From contig NZ_BSKJ01000005.1 in NCBI RefSeq assembly GCF_030159595.1, positions 149,141 to 213,140 on the forward strand: a stretch of DNA of 64,000 bases, written 5' to 3'. Shown here one piece after another: positions 45,287 to 56,544 of this stretch (position 1 is the first letter of the stretch; each line of letters begins with the position of its first letter). The position numbers were made by a program, and so were the translations under genes. The DNA is from Pseudomonas putida. GTDB lineage: Bacteria; Pseudomonadota; Gammaproteobacteria; Pseudomonadales; Pseudomonadaceae. Under the pieces are notes generated by a model, which was not told the DNA's origin, did not search any database, and saw only the letters and a program-made list of their open reading frames with translations.

Positions 45287-46039
45287 ATGCACACGAAAAC
45301 GACATTTTTCCGACGATTGACGCGCCTGCTGACCGGCTTGCTGGCCACGCTGTGCCTGCTGGCGCCCGGCGTTCGTACGTCAGCGGACGCGTTCACCTTG
45401 CCTGAACAGCTTATCGGTGTCACTCAAGGGTTTCTTGAATTCACCGTAGAAGATTACCTGGCCACCACCCAGACCGCAGGCCGTTACGAGATCCAGGTCA
45501 ACCCCCTGGACCCGCGCCTGCGCATGCCGCTGTGCAGCCAGCCACTGGACGCCTCACTGGAAAGCCCCGCGCAGCCACTGGGCCGGGTGACGGTCCGGGT
45601 TCGCTGCGACAGCGCAGCCGCGTGGACAGTGTTCGTGCCAGCCACCGTGCGGCTGTTCCGCGACGTGGTCGTGGTAACCCGCCCGCTCAAGCGCGACAAC
45701 ACGGTTGGCGAAGGCGACGTGGCCCTGCGCGAGCGCGATGTCGGCACCCTAGGCCAGGGCTTTCTGACCGAACTGGACCAGGCAGTGGGCATGAAGATGC
45801 TGCGCCCCACGGTGATCGACCAGGTGCTCACCCCGCAACACCTGGAACAGGCCGAGGTGGTCCGCAAGGGTGACCAGGTGGTGATCATCGCCCGCAGCGG
45901 CAGCCTGAGCGTGCGCATGCCCGGCGAGGCCCTGAGCAAGGGCGGCCTGAGCGAGCAGATCCGGGTACGCAACCTCAATTCGAAACGGGTGGTCAAGGCC
46001 AGGGTGACCGGCCCCGGCCAAGTCGAGGTCAGTATGTAA
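45287..46039 (+). CDS. flgA: P-ring assembly chaperone FlgA
   Basis: FlgA is a periplasmic chaperone for FlgI polymerisation. The protein has about 250 residues. It starts with a long signal peptide (MHTKTTFFRRLTRLLTGLLA, through LLAPGVRTSADA) and ends with the SAF-like domain (VVTRPLKRDNTVGEGDVAL, later GDQVVIIARSGSLSVRMPGEAL and IRVRNLNSKRVVKARVTGPG). The ATG at 45287 is preferred; an in-frame TTG at 45278 is possible. No good ribosome site is visible before the ATG, and a sigma-54 promoter almost abuts it. It is divergent from cheV. Confidence 0.94.
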   Translation: MHTKTTFFRRLTRLLTGLLATLCLLAPGVRTSADAFTLPEQLIGVTQGFLEFTVEDYLATTQTAGRYEIQVNPLDPRLRMPLCSQPLDASLESPAQPLGRVTVRVRCDSAAAWTVFVPATVRLFRDVVVVTRPLKRDNTVGEGDVALRERDVGTLGQGFLTELDQAVGMKMLRPTVIDQVLTPQHLEQAEVVRKGDQVVIIARSGSLSVRMPGEALSKGGLSEQIRVRNLNSKRVVKARVTGPGQVEVSM

Positions 46040-46141
46040 GCCAGCCACGAGATTGCGCTGGCAGTGAGGAACCGCATTTCCTAAACTGTGTCAGAAAACG
46101 GGTTACGCGAGCCTGCCGACAGGCGGCTATGCATTTGCGCC

Positions 46142-46168
46142 TAAAGTTTCTATCGGGTTGGCCGAAAA
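46142..46168 (+). promoter_or_regulatory. Sigma-28 (FliA) promoter of flgMN
   Basis: TAAA, 15 bases, then GCCGAAAA. This is one mismatch from GCCGATAA and has ideal spacing. It lies about 37 nt before flgM, matching FliA control of the anti-sigma gene. Confidence 0.8.
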
Positions 46169-46204
46169 CAAGGCAAGCGTCCAAATACCCAGAGGTTTCT
46201 GATC

Positions 46205-46519
46205 ATGGTCATCGACTTCAGTCGTTTGAATAACTCGCCGTCCGTCACGGGCGGTGTGCGCGGCAACTCCGCGTCCGGCAGTGCCGAAAAGCCGGCAGCC
46301 AGCCAGGAAGCAGCCAGCGCCACCAGCGCCAGCGGAGAAGCGGTGCACCTCAGCCAAGAGGCCCAGCAGTTGCAGAAGATCAGCGACAAGCTGCGCGACG
46401 AGCCCGTGGTCAACAGCGCCCGTGTGGCCCAGTTGAAACAGGCGATCGCCGACGGCAGCTACCAGGTCGATGCCGGCCGGGTCGCCAGCAAACTGCTCGA
46501 TTTCGAAGCCCAGCGCTGA
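46205..46519 (+). CDS. flgM: Anti-sigma-28 factor FlgM
   Basis: FlgM holds FliA inactive until it is exported through the finished hook. The 104-residue protein has a disordered, Ser/Ala-rich first half (NASA-type segments, [18 protein letters not shown]) and the conserved FliA-binding end ([15 protein letters not shown], then [21 protein letters not shown] followed by SKLLDFE). It is cotranscribed with flgN. Confidence 0.95.
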   Translation: MVIDFSRLNNSPSVTGGVRGNSASGSAEKPAASQEAASATSASGEAVHLSQEAQQLQKISDKLRDEPVVNSARVAQLKQAIADGSYQVDAGRVASKLLDFEAQR

Positions 46520-46568
46520 CCGTACGGCGCGCTGACTTCACGGACGCTAGAAAAGCCAAGAGTTAGCC

Positions 46569-47036
46569 ATGCACGACACCACCTTGCTGCAACTGATCGA
46601 AGATGACATTGCCCCGATGCAGGAACTGCTCGACCTCCTGCAAAAGGAGTCTGTTGCCCTGCATGGCCGCGATATGGCGCCGTTGGAAAATATCCTGGCC
46701 CGCAAGCAGTCTTTGATCGTGTTGCTGGAACAGCAAGGCCTGCGGCGCAACAACCTGCTTACCAGCCTTGGCCTTAGCGCAAATCGCGCCGGCGTAGAGG
46801 CCGTGGCGGCACAATCGCCCAACGGTGAATTGATCCTGCAACAACTCGACGTGATCAGCCAGTTGATGCAGGCCTGCCAACAGCTTAACGAAACCAATGG
46901 CCGGATCATCCAGGTGCAGCAACACGTCACCAGCAATCAGATCAGGATCCTCATGGGCGGCGACTCGCCGTCGCTGTACGACAGCCGCGGCAGCACCTCG
47001 CCGCTGGCCAAGCCACAGGCCCTCAGCCAAGTGTGA
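46569..47036 (+). CDS. flgN: Flagellar export chaperone FlgN
   Basis: FlgN is the chaperone for the junction proteins FlgK and FlgL. The 155-residue, mostly helical protein begins MHDTTLLQLIEDDIAPMQEL, continues with ESVALHGRDMAPLENILARK and ends with a Ser-rich tail. It follows flgM by 49 nt. Size, helicity and position support the call. Confidence 0.93.
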   Translation: MHDTTLLQLIEDDIAPMQELLDLLQKESVALHGRDMAPLENILARKQSLIVLLEQQGLRRNNLLTSLGLSANRAGVEAVAAQSPNGELILQQLDVISQLMQACQQLNETNGRIIQVQQHVTSNQIRILMGGDSPSLYDSRGSTSPLAKPQALSQV

Positions 47037-47116
47037 TTTTTTCTATCAAGGCACAGAACATACTGGCAAAATGCCGTTACTTGCGTGTGTCGCTTTTGCC
47101 TGGAGAACGATAAGCC

Positions 47117-47860
47117 GTGTTCAATGAATCCGATGCCCCGCAACCGCCAAAGGTGCTGAGCACCCCCTTGGAGATTGCGGCCAACTTGCGGCAGCTGCAG
47201 GAAAGCCACGACCCCCTCATCATCACCTTCCACGACCGTAGCCAGCGCTTCCAGAGCTATGTGGTGCATGTGGACCGTGAAAGCAACACCCTGGCCCTGG
47301 ACGAAATGATCCCCCGCGATGGCGAGAAGTTCATCGAGAACGGCGAGCACTTCCGCGTCGAAGGCTTCCACGATGGCGTGCGCATCGCCTGGGAATGCAA
47401 CCACGCGCTGAAGATTACCGAAGTCGACGGCCACCGCTGCTACAGCGGCCCCATGCCAGAAGAAATGACCTACCACCAGCGCCGCAATGCCTTCCGCGCC
47501 GCGCTGAAACTGTCGCAACTGGTCGATATCATCCTCGACGGTGCCCACCTGAAGGGTAACGGCGCCCTGCGTGGCAAGCTGCTGGATATTTCGGCTACCG
47601 GTTGCAAGCTGCGATTTGAAGGCAATGTCGAAGACCGTCTGCAACTGGGCCAGGTGTACGAACGCTTCAAGGCGGGGAATCCGCTGGGCCTGGTGGACAC
47701 GATGGTCGAGCTGCGTCACCTGCATTATGAAGAACGCATCAACACCACCTTTGCGGGTGTGCGCTTCCATAACCTGAGCGGGCAGGCACAGCGCAAGATC
47801 GAGAGCTTTGTGTACCAGCTGCAGCGTGAGGCGCGGCGGTTCGACAAGGACGACTATTGA
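47117..47860 (+). CDS. flgZ: c-di-GMP-binding PilZ protein FlgZ (YcgR-type flagellar brake)
   Basis: FlgZ is a YcgR homologue that slows swimming when c-di-GMP is high. The 247-residue protein has an N-terminal YcgR domain ([16 protein letters not shown], later [18 protein letters not shown]) and a C-terminal PilZ domain. The c-di-GMP signatures are present: RRNAFR (RxxxR) at about 119-124 and DISATGCKL (DxSxxG) near 155. The start is a GTG at 47117 with GGAGAA upstream. It is downstream of flgMN, as in other Pseudomonas. Confidence 0.95.
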   Translation: MFNESDAPQPPKVLSTPLEIAANLRQLQESHDPLIITFHDRSQRFQSYVVHVDRESNTLALDEMIPRDGEKFIENGEHFRVEGFHDGVRIAWECNHALKITEVDGHRCYSGPMPEEMTYHQRRNAFRAALKLSQLVDIILDGAHLKGNGALRGKLLDISATGCKLRFEGNVEDRLQLGQVYERFKAGNPLGLVDTMVELRHLHYEERINTTFAGVRFHNLSGQAQRKIESFVYQLQREARRFDKDDY

Positions 47861-47880
47861 TCGTCGGCCTGTAAAACAAG

Positions 47881-47906
47881 AACGCCACCTGATGAGGTGG
47901 CGTTTT
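47881..47906 (+). terminator. Terminator after flgZ
   Basis: A perfect 10-bp stem AACGCCACCT / AGGTGGCGTT with a GATG loop is followed by TTT on the plus strand. It begins 20 nt after the flgZ stop. Confidence 0.82.
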
Positions 47907-47919
47907 CGTTCGTATTCTT

Positions 47920-47967
47920 CCTGTACCGGCCTCTTCGCGGGCAAGCCCGCGAAGAGGCCGGTACAGG
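47920..47967. repeat. REP-type long palindrome
   Basis: A 23-bp perfect stem (CCTGTACCGGCCTCTTCGCG plus GGC) closed by an AA loop. It sits between flgZ and the convergent MFS gene and shares its core with the repeats near 4,630, 43,256 and, in part, 56,545. It could act as a bidirectional transcription barrier. Confidence 0.88.
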
Positions 47968-47968
47968 C

Positions 47969-49309
47969 TTACACCGACTTGCTGACCTCTTCCGGCTCAG
48001 CTGGCTGGGGCTCAGCCCCCTTCCCTTCATCCTCGGTATCTTCAGCCGCCACCGGCGCCTGCATCATGTCCTGCACGGTCTGCTCATCCACCCGTGGGTC
48101 CAGCGCTGCCGACAGCGGCGATCCGGCCGCCGGCATCGCCACGTGGCCCAGTGGCGCATCCTGCACCTGATGCAACCCGGTAACCGCTTTCGGCCGAATG
48201 CGCCATACCAGCACCAAGGCGAAGAACACAAAGAACGCATACAGCATCTGCGCCCCCAGCACCTTCATCAGCACGCCCGCCGCCAGCGGCCCGATGCACG
48301 CACCCACGCCATAGGTCACCAGCAGCATGGCCGTCAGCGACACCCGCCGCTCGCTTTCCACATGGTCGTTGGAAAACGCTACCGCCAGGGGGTACAGGCA
48401 GAACTGCAGCAACGAAATCAGGAAACCGATGCCAAACAGCAATTCCAACGGCACACTGGGCAGTATCGCCAAAGGCGCAGCGGCCAGCGCCAGGCCTATT
48501 GCCACGCTGCGGATCAGCACCGCCCGGTCGTAACGGTCAGACAACCAGCCCAGCGGCCACTGCACCAGCAGGCCAGCAAAAATGCAGCTACCCATGAACA
48601 GACCGATCTGCTCGGTCGTCATCCCCTGGCTGGAGGCATACAGGGGCGCCAGGCCGTAGAACGAGCCAACGATCAGCCCCGAACCAAGCACCGTACTGAG
48701 CGACTGCGGCACACGCTTGATGAAGAACTTCGGCTCCATCGGCGCCGGACGCAAGGGCGCCGGGTGAATGCGCCGGGTCATCGCCACTGGCACCAGGCAC
48801 AGGGCAAAACACATCGCCACCAGCATCAGCAGCTCCGGGCCAAGCTGCGGGTGTACCACCAGAATCAGCTGGCCGAGCACCAGGCCCAGGTACGAGGCAA
48901 TCATGTAGCCGCTGAACACCGCGCCACGGTGCTTCACATCGGCCTGTTCGTTGAGCCAACTCTCGATGACCATGTATTGGCACATCATCCCTAAGCCGAC
49001 GATCATCCGCAGCCCGACCCAGGCCGGCAGCCAGTTGGTCAGGCCATGGCCTAACACCGCCGCGCCGACGATACCGGCGCAGGTGGCATAGGCGCGAATG
49101 TGCCCCACCCGGCCAATCAGCCGGTGGCCGACCTTGCCGCCAACCGCCAGGCCAAAGTAGTTGGCCGCCATCAACGCACCCACCCACAGGCTATCGACGT
49201 GGTCGGCCGCCAGGCGCAGGGCCAGGTAGGTGCTGAGCAGGCCTGAGCCGATCAACATCATCAGCGCGGCGAAGTACAACGACTGAAACGGCTTCCATAC
49301 ATTTCGCAT
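47969..49309 (-). CDS. MFS transporter, YcaD-like family
   Basis: A 446-residue inner-membrane protein with about twelve hydrophobic segments in two halves. It contains MFS loop motifs (GKVGHRLIGRVGHIRAYATC between TM2 and TM3, and GWLSDRYDRAVLIRS in the second half). A long acidic cytoplasmic tail follows residue about 385 (ending EPQPAEPEEVSKSV). It resembles the YcaD group of uncharacterised MFS permeases. The substrate cannot be read from sequence. It ends one base from the REP palindrome and is next to the glutamine-synthetase-like gene. Confidence 0.87.
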   Translation of the reverse strand: MRNVWKPFQSLYFAALMMLIGSGLLSTYLALRLAADHVDSLWVGALMAANYFGLAVGGKVGHRLIGRVGHIRAYATCAGIVGAAVLGHGLTNWLPAWVGLRMIVGLGMMCQYMVIESWLNEQADVKHRGAVFSGYMIASYLGLVLGQLILVVHPQLGPELLMLVAMCFALCLVPVAMTRRIHPAPLRPAPMEPKFFIKRVPQSLSTVLGSGLIVGSFYGLAPLYASSQGMTTEQIGLFMGSCIFAGLLVQWPLGWLSDRYDRAVLIRSVAIGLALAAAPLAILPSVPLELLFGIGFLISLLQFCLYPLAVAFSNDHVESERRVSLTAMLLVTYGVGACIGPLAAGVLMKVLGAQMLYAFFVFFALVLVWRIRPKAVTGLHQVQDAPLGHVAMPAAGSPLSAALDPRVDEQTVQDMMQAPVAAEDTEDEGKGAEPQPAEPEEVSKSV

Positions 49310-49437
49310 ACGTCCCGCAATGCTCCCTGGTCAGGTGGCGGTAGGTGCTAGCAGCATAAGGGCAAACGCCGGTCAGTGCAGGCCCCCACCCGCAAAATGC
49401 TGCGGCGGGGGCGTGTCCGGTGCAGGTCCTGTCGCGA

Positions 49438-50760
49438 TCAGGCCTGTGCCGCCAGCACCCGGCGCTCCCACGGGGTGATCTCATCGAAGAAATCGGTCAG
49501 CTCCAGGGTCTTGCTGGCGATGTAGCCTTCGATGAACTCGCTGCCGAACAGTTCACGCGCCAGCGCGCTGCGCTTGAGCCGCTCCAGCGCCGCATGGAGG
49601 GTGCATGGCAAGCTCAAGTGCTCCGGCACCTCGAACTCGCCCTGGATGGCCGGTGAAGGCTGCAGGTGCTGTTCGATGCCGTGCAGCCCGGCGGCCAGGC
49701 TGGCGGCGATGGCCAGGTACGGGTTGGCATCGGCACCGGGCAAGCGGTTTTCCACACGCCGCGCCACCGGCGCACTGGCCGGGATGCGCAAGCCGGCAGC
49801 GCGGTTGTCTTCGGACCAGCAGGCGTTGTTTGGCGAGGCATAGGGGTGGCACAGCCGCTGGTAGGAATTGACGTTGGGCGCGAACAGCGCTGTGAAGTCG
49901 GCCATGCACGCCTGCAAGCCGCCGATGAAGTGGTAAAAGGTGTCGGTCGGCAGGCCTTGCTCGTCACTGAACACATTACGCCCGCTGCCCACCTCAACGA
50001 GGCTTTGGTGAATGTGCATGGAACTGCCAGGCGTACGCGCCAGCGGTTTGGCCATGCACACCACGGTGAGGCCGTGCTTGAGCGCCACTTCCTTGAGCAG
50101 GTGTTTGAACAGGAAGGTCTGGTCAGCCAGCAACAGCGGGTCGCCATGCAACAGGTTGATCTCGAACTGGCTGACGCCCATTTCGTGCATGAAGGTGTCG
50201 CGCGGCAGGCCGAGCGCGGCCATGCACTGGTACACCTCTTTAAAGAACGGGCGCAGGCCGTTGTTGGAGCTGACACTGAACGCCGAATGGCCAAGCTCGC
50301 GGCGACCATCCGTACCTAGCGGAGGCTGGAACGGCTGTTGCGGGTCGCTGTTGGGGGCAAAGACGAAGAACTCCAGCTCGGTGGCGACCACGGGTGCCAG
50401 GCCCAGGGCTGCGTAGCGGGCGATCACTGCCTTGAGCTGGCCACGCGTGGACAATGCCGAAGGCCGGCCATCCAGCTCATGGGCATCGCAAATGGCCAGG
50501 GCGCGCCCGTCGTTGCTCCAGGGCAGGCGATGAACCTGGCTGGGTTCGGCGACCAGTGCCAGGTCGCCGTCGTCACTGCCGTAGAATTTCGCCGGCGGGT
50601 AGCCACCCATGATGCATTGCAGCAGCACCCCGCGGGCCATCTGCAGGCGGCGGCCTTCGAGGAAGCCTTCGGCGGTCATCACCTTGCCGCGCGGGACGCC
50701 ATTGAGGTCGGGGGTCACGCATTCGATTTCATCGATGCCCTGGAGCTGAGCGGTGCTCAT
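49438..50760 (-). CDS. Glutamine synthetase-like ligase (gamma-glutamyl-amine synthetase type)
   Basis: The 440-residue protein is a glutamine synthetase family member of the PuuA/GlnT-like class. It has ELEFFVFAPNSD (metal-binding glutamate), MGVSQFEINL, the ATP-site region GSSMHIHQSL and NRAAGLRIP. Its C-terminal active-site region is RRVENRLPGADANPYLAIAA. The start MSTAQLQGIDE at 50760 is chosen over an in-frame extension that reaches into the bkdR 3' region. Such enzymes glutamylate amines such as putrescine or ethanolamine. It has no adjacent oxidase or amidase to confirm a substrate. It lies after bkdR on the same strand, 90 nt away. Confidence 0.85.
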   Translation of the reverse strand: MSTAQLQGIDEIECVTPDLNGVPRGKVMTAEGFLEGRRLQMARGVLLQCIMGGYPPAKFYGSDDGDLALVAEPSQVHRLPWSNDGRALAICDAHELDGRPSALSTRGQLKAVIARYAALGLAPVVATELEFFVFAPNSDPQQPFQPPLGTDGRRELGHSAFSVSSNNGLRPFFKEVYQCMAALGLPRDTFMHEMGVSQFEINLLHGDPLLLADQTFLFKHLLKEVALKHGLTVVCMAKPLARTPGSSMHIHQSLVEVGSGRNVFSDEQGLPTDTFYHFIGGLQACMADFTALFAPNVNSYQRLCHPYASPNNACWSEDNRAAGLRIPASAPVARRVENRLPGADANPYLAIAASLAAGLHGIEQHLQPSPAIQGEFEVPEHLSLPCTLHAALERLKRSALARELFGSEFIEGYIASKTLELTDFFDEITPWERRVLAAQA

Positions 50761-50850
50761 GACGCTTGTCCTTGTTGTTGTACGCTGACAACAACATAGG
50801 CTGGGGGTGTTTAAAATATCAAGCACCCTCTTTAACACCTGTGCTGGCCG

Positions 50851-51336
50851 CTACTCCCGCAAGGTCATGCCATTGGCCGGCAGGGGTAACGCGGTTTTGT
50901 ACCGCACCTGCTTCAAGGCAAAACTCGACCGGATATTCGCCACCCCCGGCAACCGCGTCAGGTAATCGAGAAACCGCTCCAGCGCCTGGATGCTCGGCAA
51001 CAGCACCCGCAACAGGTAATCCGGGTCCCCGGTCATCAGGTAGCACTCCATCACCTCGGGCCGTTCGGCAATTTCTTCCTCGAAGCGGTGCAACGACTGC
51101 TCTACCTGTTTTTCCAGGCTGACATGGATGAACACATTCACATCCAGCCCCAGCGCCTCGGGGGACAACAAGGTTACCTGCTGGCGGATCACCCCCAGCT
51201 CTTCCATGGCCCGTACCCGGTTGAAACAAGGCGTGGGCGACAGGTTGACCGAGCGTGCCAGCTCGGCGTTGGTGATGCGGGCGTTTTCCTGCAGGCTGTT
51301 GAGAATGCCGATATCGGTACGATCGAGTTTGCGCAT
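50851..51336 (-). CDS. bkdR: Lrp/AsnC-family activator BkdR
   Basis: BkdR is the Lrp-type activator of the branched-chain keto acid dehydrogenase operon. The 161-residue protein has an N-terminal winged helix-turn-helix ([20 protein letters not shown], then [19 protein letters not shown]) and a C-terminal effector/oligomerisation domain ([19 protein letters not shown]). It is divergent from bkdA1, with 198 nt of shared regulatory DNA. Known in P. putida to respond to branched-chain amino acids. Confidence 0.95.
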
Positions 51337-52767
<1,431 letters not shown>

Positions 52768-52768
52768 G

Positions 52769-53827
52769 ATGAACGACCACAACAACAGCATCAACCCGGA
52801 AACCGCCATGGCCACCACTACCATGACCATGATCCAGGCCCTGCGCTCGGCCATGGATGTCATGCTTGAGCGCGACGACAATGTGGTGGTGTACGGCCAG
52901 GACGTCGGCTACTTCGGCGGTGTGTTCCGCTGCACCGAAGGCCTGCAGACCAAGTACGGCAAGTCCCGCGTGTTCGACGCGCCCATCTCTGAAAGCGGCA
53001 TCGTCGGCACCGCCGTGGGCATGGGCGCCTACGGCCTGCGCCCGGTGGTGGAGATCCAGTTCGCCGACTACTTCTACCCCGCTTCCGACCAGATCGTCTC
53101 CGAGATGGCGCGCCTGCGTTACCGTTCGGCCGGCGAGTTCATCGCCCCGCTGACCCTGCGCATGCCGTGCGGCGGCGGCATCTATGGCGGCCAGACCCAC
53201 AGCCAGAGCCCGGAAGCGATGTTCACCCAGGTGTGCGGCCTGCGCACCGTCATGCCGTCCAACCCGTATGACGCCAAGGGCCTGCTGATTGCCTCGATCG
53301 AATGCGACGACCCGGTGATCTTCCTGGAGCCCAAGCGCCTGTACAACGGCCCGTTCGACGGGCACCACGACCGTCCGGTAACGCCATGGTCGAAACACCC
53401 GCACAGTGCCGTACCCGACGGCTACTACACCGTGCCGCTGGACAAGGCCGCCATCACCCGTCCCGGCAATGACGTGACCGTGCTCACTTATGGCACCACC
53501 GTGTATGTGGCCCAGGTGGCCGCCGAAGAAAGTGGCGTCGATGCCGAAGTGATCGACCTGCGCAGCCTGTGGCCGCTGGACCTGGACACCATCGTCGAGT
53601 CGGTGAAAAAGACCGGCCGCTGCGTCGTGGTGCATGAGGCCACCCGTACCTGCGGCTTCGGTGCTGAACTGGTGTCGCTGGTACAGGAGCATTGCTTCCA
53701 CCACCTGGAGGCGCCGATCGAGCGCGTCACCGGTTGGGACACCCCCTACCCTCACGCGCAGGAATGGGCTTACTTCCCAGGGCCATCGCGGGTAGGTGCG
53801 GCATTGAAAAAGGTCATGGAGGTCTGA
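52769..53827 (+). CDS. bkdA2: Branched-chain keto acid dehydrogenase E1 beta, BkdA2
   Basis: E1 beta partners BkdA1. The 352-residue protein starts MNDHNNSINPETAMATTTMT and has the transketolase-type core (NVVVYGQDVGYFGGVFRCTE, VFDAPISESGIVGTAVGMG, EIQFADYFYPASDQIVSEMA). The C-terminal domain has DLRSLWPLDLDTIVESV and HEATRTCGFGAELV. One base separates it from bkdA1, and bkdB begins directly after its stop. A longer frame from 52673 reads through the end of bkdA1 and is rejected. Confidence 0.98.
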   Translation: MNDHNNSINPETAMATTTMTMIQALRSAMDVMLERDDNVVVYGQDVGYFGGVFRCTEGLQTKYGKSRVFDAPISESGIVGTAVGMGAYGLRPVVEIQFADYFYPASDQIVSEMARLRYRSAGEFIAPLTLRMPCGGGIYGGQTHSQSPEAMFTQVCGLRTVMPSNPYDAKGLLIASIECDDPVIFLEPKRLYNGPFDGHHDRPVTPWSKHPHSAVPDGYYTVPLDKAAITRPGNDVTVLTYGTTVYVAQVAAEESGVDAEVIDLRSLWPLDLDTIVESVKKTGRCVVVHEATRTCGFGAELVSLVQEHCFHHLEAPIERVTGWDTPYPHAQEWAYFPGPSRVGAALKKVMEV

Positions 53828-55099
53828 ATGGGCACGCACGTCATCAAGATGCCGGACATTGGCGAAGGCATCGCGCAGGTCGAGTTGGTGGAATGGTTCG
53901 TCAAGGTCGGCGACGTCATCGCCGAGGACCAAGTCGTGGCCGATGTCATGACCGACAAGGCCACCGTGGAAATCCCGTCGCCGGTCAGCGGCAAGGTGCT
54001 GGCCCTGGGTGGCCAGCCCGGTGAGGTGATGGCCGTCGGTAGCGAACTGATCCGCATCGAAGTGGAAGGCAGCGGCAACCATGTGGATGTGCCGCAAGCC
54101 AAGCCGGCCGAAGCGCCTGCTGCCCCAGTAGCCGCTAAACCTGAGCCACAAAAAGACGTTAAACCGGCAGCGTACCAGGCGCCTGCCAACCACGAGGCAG
54201 CGCCCATCGTGCCGCGCCAGCCAGGCGACAAGCCACTGGCCTCGCCGGCCGTGCGCAAACGTGCCCTGGATGCCGGTATCGAACTGCGTTATGTGCATGG
54301 CAGCGGCCCGGCCGGGCGCATCCTGCACGAAGACCTCGACGCCTTCATGAGCAAACCGCAAAGCGCGGCCGGGCAAGCACCCAATGGCTATGCCAGGCGC
54401 ACCGACAGCGAGCAGGTGCCGGTGATCGGCCTGCGCCGCAAGATCGCCCAGCGCATGCAGGACGCCAAGCGCCGGGTCGCGCACTTCAGCTATGTGGAAG
54501 AAATCGACGTCACCGCCCTGGAAGCGCTGCGCCAGCAGCTGAATGGCAAGCATGGCGACAGCCGCGGCAAGCTGACCCTGCTACCGTTCCTGGTGCGTGC
54601 ACTGGTCGTCGCCCTGCGTGACTTCCCGCAGATCAACGCCACCTACGACGACGAAGCGCAGGTCATCACCCGCCATGGCGCGGTGCATGTGGGCATCGCC
54701 ACCCAGGGTGACAACGGCCTGATGGTACCCGTGCTGCGCCATGCCGAAGCAGGCAGCCTGTGGGCCAATGCCGGCGAAATTTCGCGCCTGGCCAACGCTG
54801 CGCGCAACAACAAGGCCAGCCGCGAGGAGCTGTCGGGCTCGACCATCACCCTGACCAGCCTCGGCGCGTTGGGCGGCATCGTCAGCACGCCGGTGGTCAA
54901 CACCCCGGAAGTGGCCATTGTCGGCGTCAACCGCATGGTTGAAAGGCCGGTAGTGATCGACGGCCAGATCGTCGTGCGCAAGATGATGAACCTGTCCAGC
55001 TCGTTCGACCACCGCGTGGTCGATGGCATGGACGCCGCACTGTTCATCCAGGCCGTGCGCGGCCTGCTCGAACAACCCGCCTGCCTGTTCGTGGAGTGA
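53828..55099 (+). CDS. bkdB: Branched-chain keto acid dehydrogenase E2 (lipoamide acyltransferase), BkdB
   Basis: E2 core of the complex. The 423-residue protein has one lipoyl domain at residues 1-80 with the lipoylated lysine in [15 protein letters not shown] peripheral-subunit-binding domain follows at about 137-175 ([21 protein letters not shown]). The catalytic domain has the terminal histidine motif [17 protein letters not shown]. It overlaps lpdV's upstream region but not its ATG. Confidence 0.98.
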   Translation: MGTHVIKMPDIGEGIAQVELVEWFVKVGDVIAEDQVVADVMTDKATVEIPSPVSGKVLALGGQPGEVMAVGSELIRIEVEGSGNHVDVPQAKPAEAPAAPVAAKPEPQKDVKPAAYQAPANHEAAPIVPRQPGDKPLASPAVRKRALDAGIELRYVHGSGPAGRILHEDLDAFMSKPQSAAGQAPNGYARRTDSEQVPVIGLRRKIAQRMQDAKRRVAHFSYVEEIDVTALEALRQQLNGKHGDSRGKLTLLPFLVRALVVALRDFPQINATYDDEAQVITRHGAVHVGIATQGDNGLMVPVLRHAEAGSLWANAGEISRLANAARNNKASREELSGSTITLTSLGALGGIVSTPVVNTPEVAIVGVNRMVERPVVIDGQIVVRKMMNLSSSFDHRVVDGMDAALFIQAVRGLLEQPACLFVE

Positions 55100-55101
55100 G
55101 C

Positions 55102-56481
55102 ATGCAACAGACTATCCAGACTACCCTGTTGATCATCGGCGGTGGCCCCGGCGGCTATGTGGCTGCCATCCGTGCCGGGCAACTGGGCATCCCTACCGTG
55201 CTGGTGGAAGGCCAGGCGCTGGGCGGTACCTGCCTGAACATCGGCTGCATTCCGTCCAAGGCGCTGATCCATGTGGCCGAACAGTTCCACCAGGCCTCGC
55301 GCTTTACCGAACCCTCGCCGCTGGGCATCAGCGTGGCTTCGCCGCGCTTGGACATCGGCCAGAGCGTGGCCTGGAAAGACGGCATCGTCGATCGCCTGAC
55401 CACCGGTGTGGCCGCCCTGCTGAAAAAGCACGGGGTCAAGGTGGTGCATGGCTGGGCGAACGTGCTTGACGGCAAGCAGGTCGAGGTCGATGGCCAGCGC
55501 ATCCAATGCGAGCATCTGCTGCTGGCCACCGGTTCCAGCAGCGTCGAATTGCCAATGCTGCCGTTGGGCGGGCCGGTGATTTCCTCGACCGAGGCCCTGG
55601 CACCGAAAGCCCTGCCGCAACACCTGGTGGTGGTGGGCGGTGGCTACATCGGCCTGGAGCTGGGCATCGCCTACCGCAAGCTGGGCGTGCAGGTCAGCGT
55701 GGTGGAAGCGCGTGAGCGCATCCTGCCGACCTACGACAGCGAACTGACCGCCCCGGTGGCCGAGTCGCTGAAGAAGCTGGGCATCGCCCTGCACTTGGGC
55801 CATAGCGTCGAAGGTTACGAAAACGGCGGCCTGCTGGCCAACAATGGCAAGGGCGGACAACTGCGCCTGGAAGCCGACCAGGTGCTGGTGGCCGTGGGCC
55901 GCCGGCCACGCACCAAGGGCTTCAACCTGGAATGCCTGGACCTGAAGATGAACGGCGCCGCCATTGCCATCGACGAGCGCTGCCAGACCAGCATGCACAA
56001 TGTCTGGGCCATCGGCGACGTGGCTGGCGAACCGATGCTGGCGCACCGGGCCATGGCCCAGGGCGAGATGGTGGCCGAGATCATCGCCGGCAAGGCACGC
56101 CGCTTCGAGCCCGCTGCAATTGCTGCCGTGTGCTTCACCGACCCGGAAGTGGTGGTGGTCGGCAAGACCCCGGAGCAAGCCAGCCAGCAAGGCCTGGACT
56201 GCATTGTCGCGCAGTTCCCGTTCGCCGCCAACGGCCGGGCCATGAGCCTGGAGTCGAAAAGCGGTTTCGTGCGCGTGGTCGCGCGGCGTGACAACCACCT
56301 GATCCTGGGTTGGCAAGCGGTCGGCGTAGCGGTTTCCGAGCTGTCCACGGCGTTTGCCCAGTCGCTGGAAATGGGTGCCTGCCTGGAAGATGTGGCCGGT
56401 ACCATCCACGCCCACCCGACCCTGGGTGAGGCGGTACAGGAAGCGGCACTGCGTGCCTTGGGCCACGCCCTGCATATCTGA
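55102..56481 (+). CDS. lpdV: Dihydrolipoamide dehydrogenase LPD-Val, LpdV
   Basis: E3 specific to the branched-chain complex. The 459-residue flavoprotein has the FAD motif [19 protein letters not shown], the redox disulphide [15 protein letters not shown] and the NAD motif [18 protein letters not shown]. The C-terminal His-Glu pair lies in [15 protein letters not shown]. The ATG at 55102 is used; a GTG at 55096 overlaps the bkdB stop. It ends the operon. Confidence 0.98.
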   Translation: MQQTIQTTLLIIGGGPGGYVAAIRAGQLGIPTVLVEGQALGGTCLNIGCIPSKALIHVAEQFHQASRFTEPSPLGISVASPRLDIGQSVAWKDGIVDRLTTGVAALLKKHGVKVVHGWANVLDGKQVEVDGQRIQCEHLLLATGSSSVELPMLPLGGPVISSTEALAPKALPQHLVVVGGGYIGLELGIAYRKLGVQVSVVEARERILPTYDSELTAPVAESLKKLGIALHLGHSVEGYENGGLLANNGKGGQLRLEADQVLVAVGRRPRTKGFNLECLDLKMNGAAIAIDERCQTSMHNVWAIGDVAGEPMLAHRAMAQGEMVAEIIAGKARRFEPAAIAAVCFTDPEVVVVGKTPEQASQQGLDCIVAQFPFAANGRAMSLESKSGFVRVVARRDNHLILGWQAVGVAVSELSTAFAQSLEMGACLEDVAGTIHAHPTLGEAVQEAALRALGHALHI

Positions 56482-56507
56482 CACTGAAGCGGCCAAGGCC
56501 GATTTGG

Positions 56508-56541
56508 CCCGCCGCGCCGAGAGGCGCTGCGGGTCTTTTTT
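56508..56541 (+). terminator. Intrinsic terminator of the bkd operon
   Basis: Stem CCCGCCGCGCC / GGCGCTGCGGG, 11 bp with one mismatch and a GAGA loop, is followed by TCTTTTTT. It lies 27 nt after lpdV. Confidence 0.9.
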
Positions 56542-56544
56542 ATA

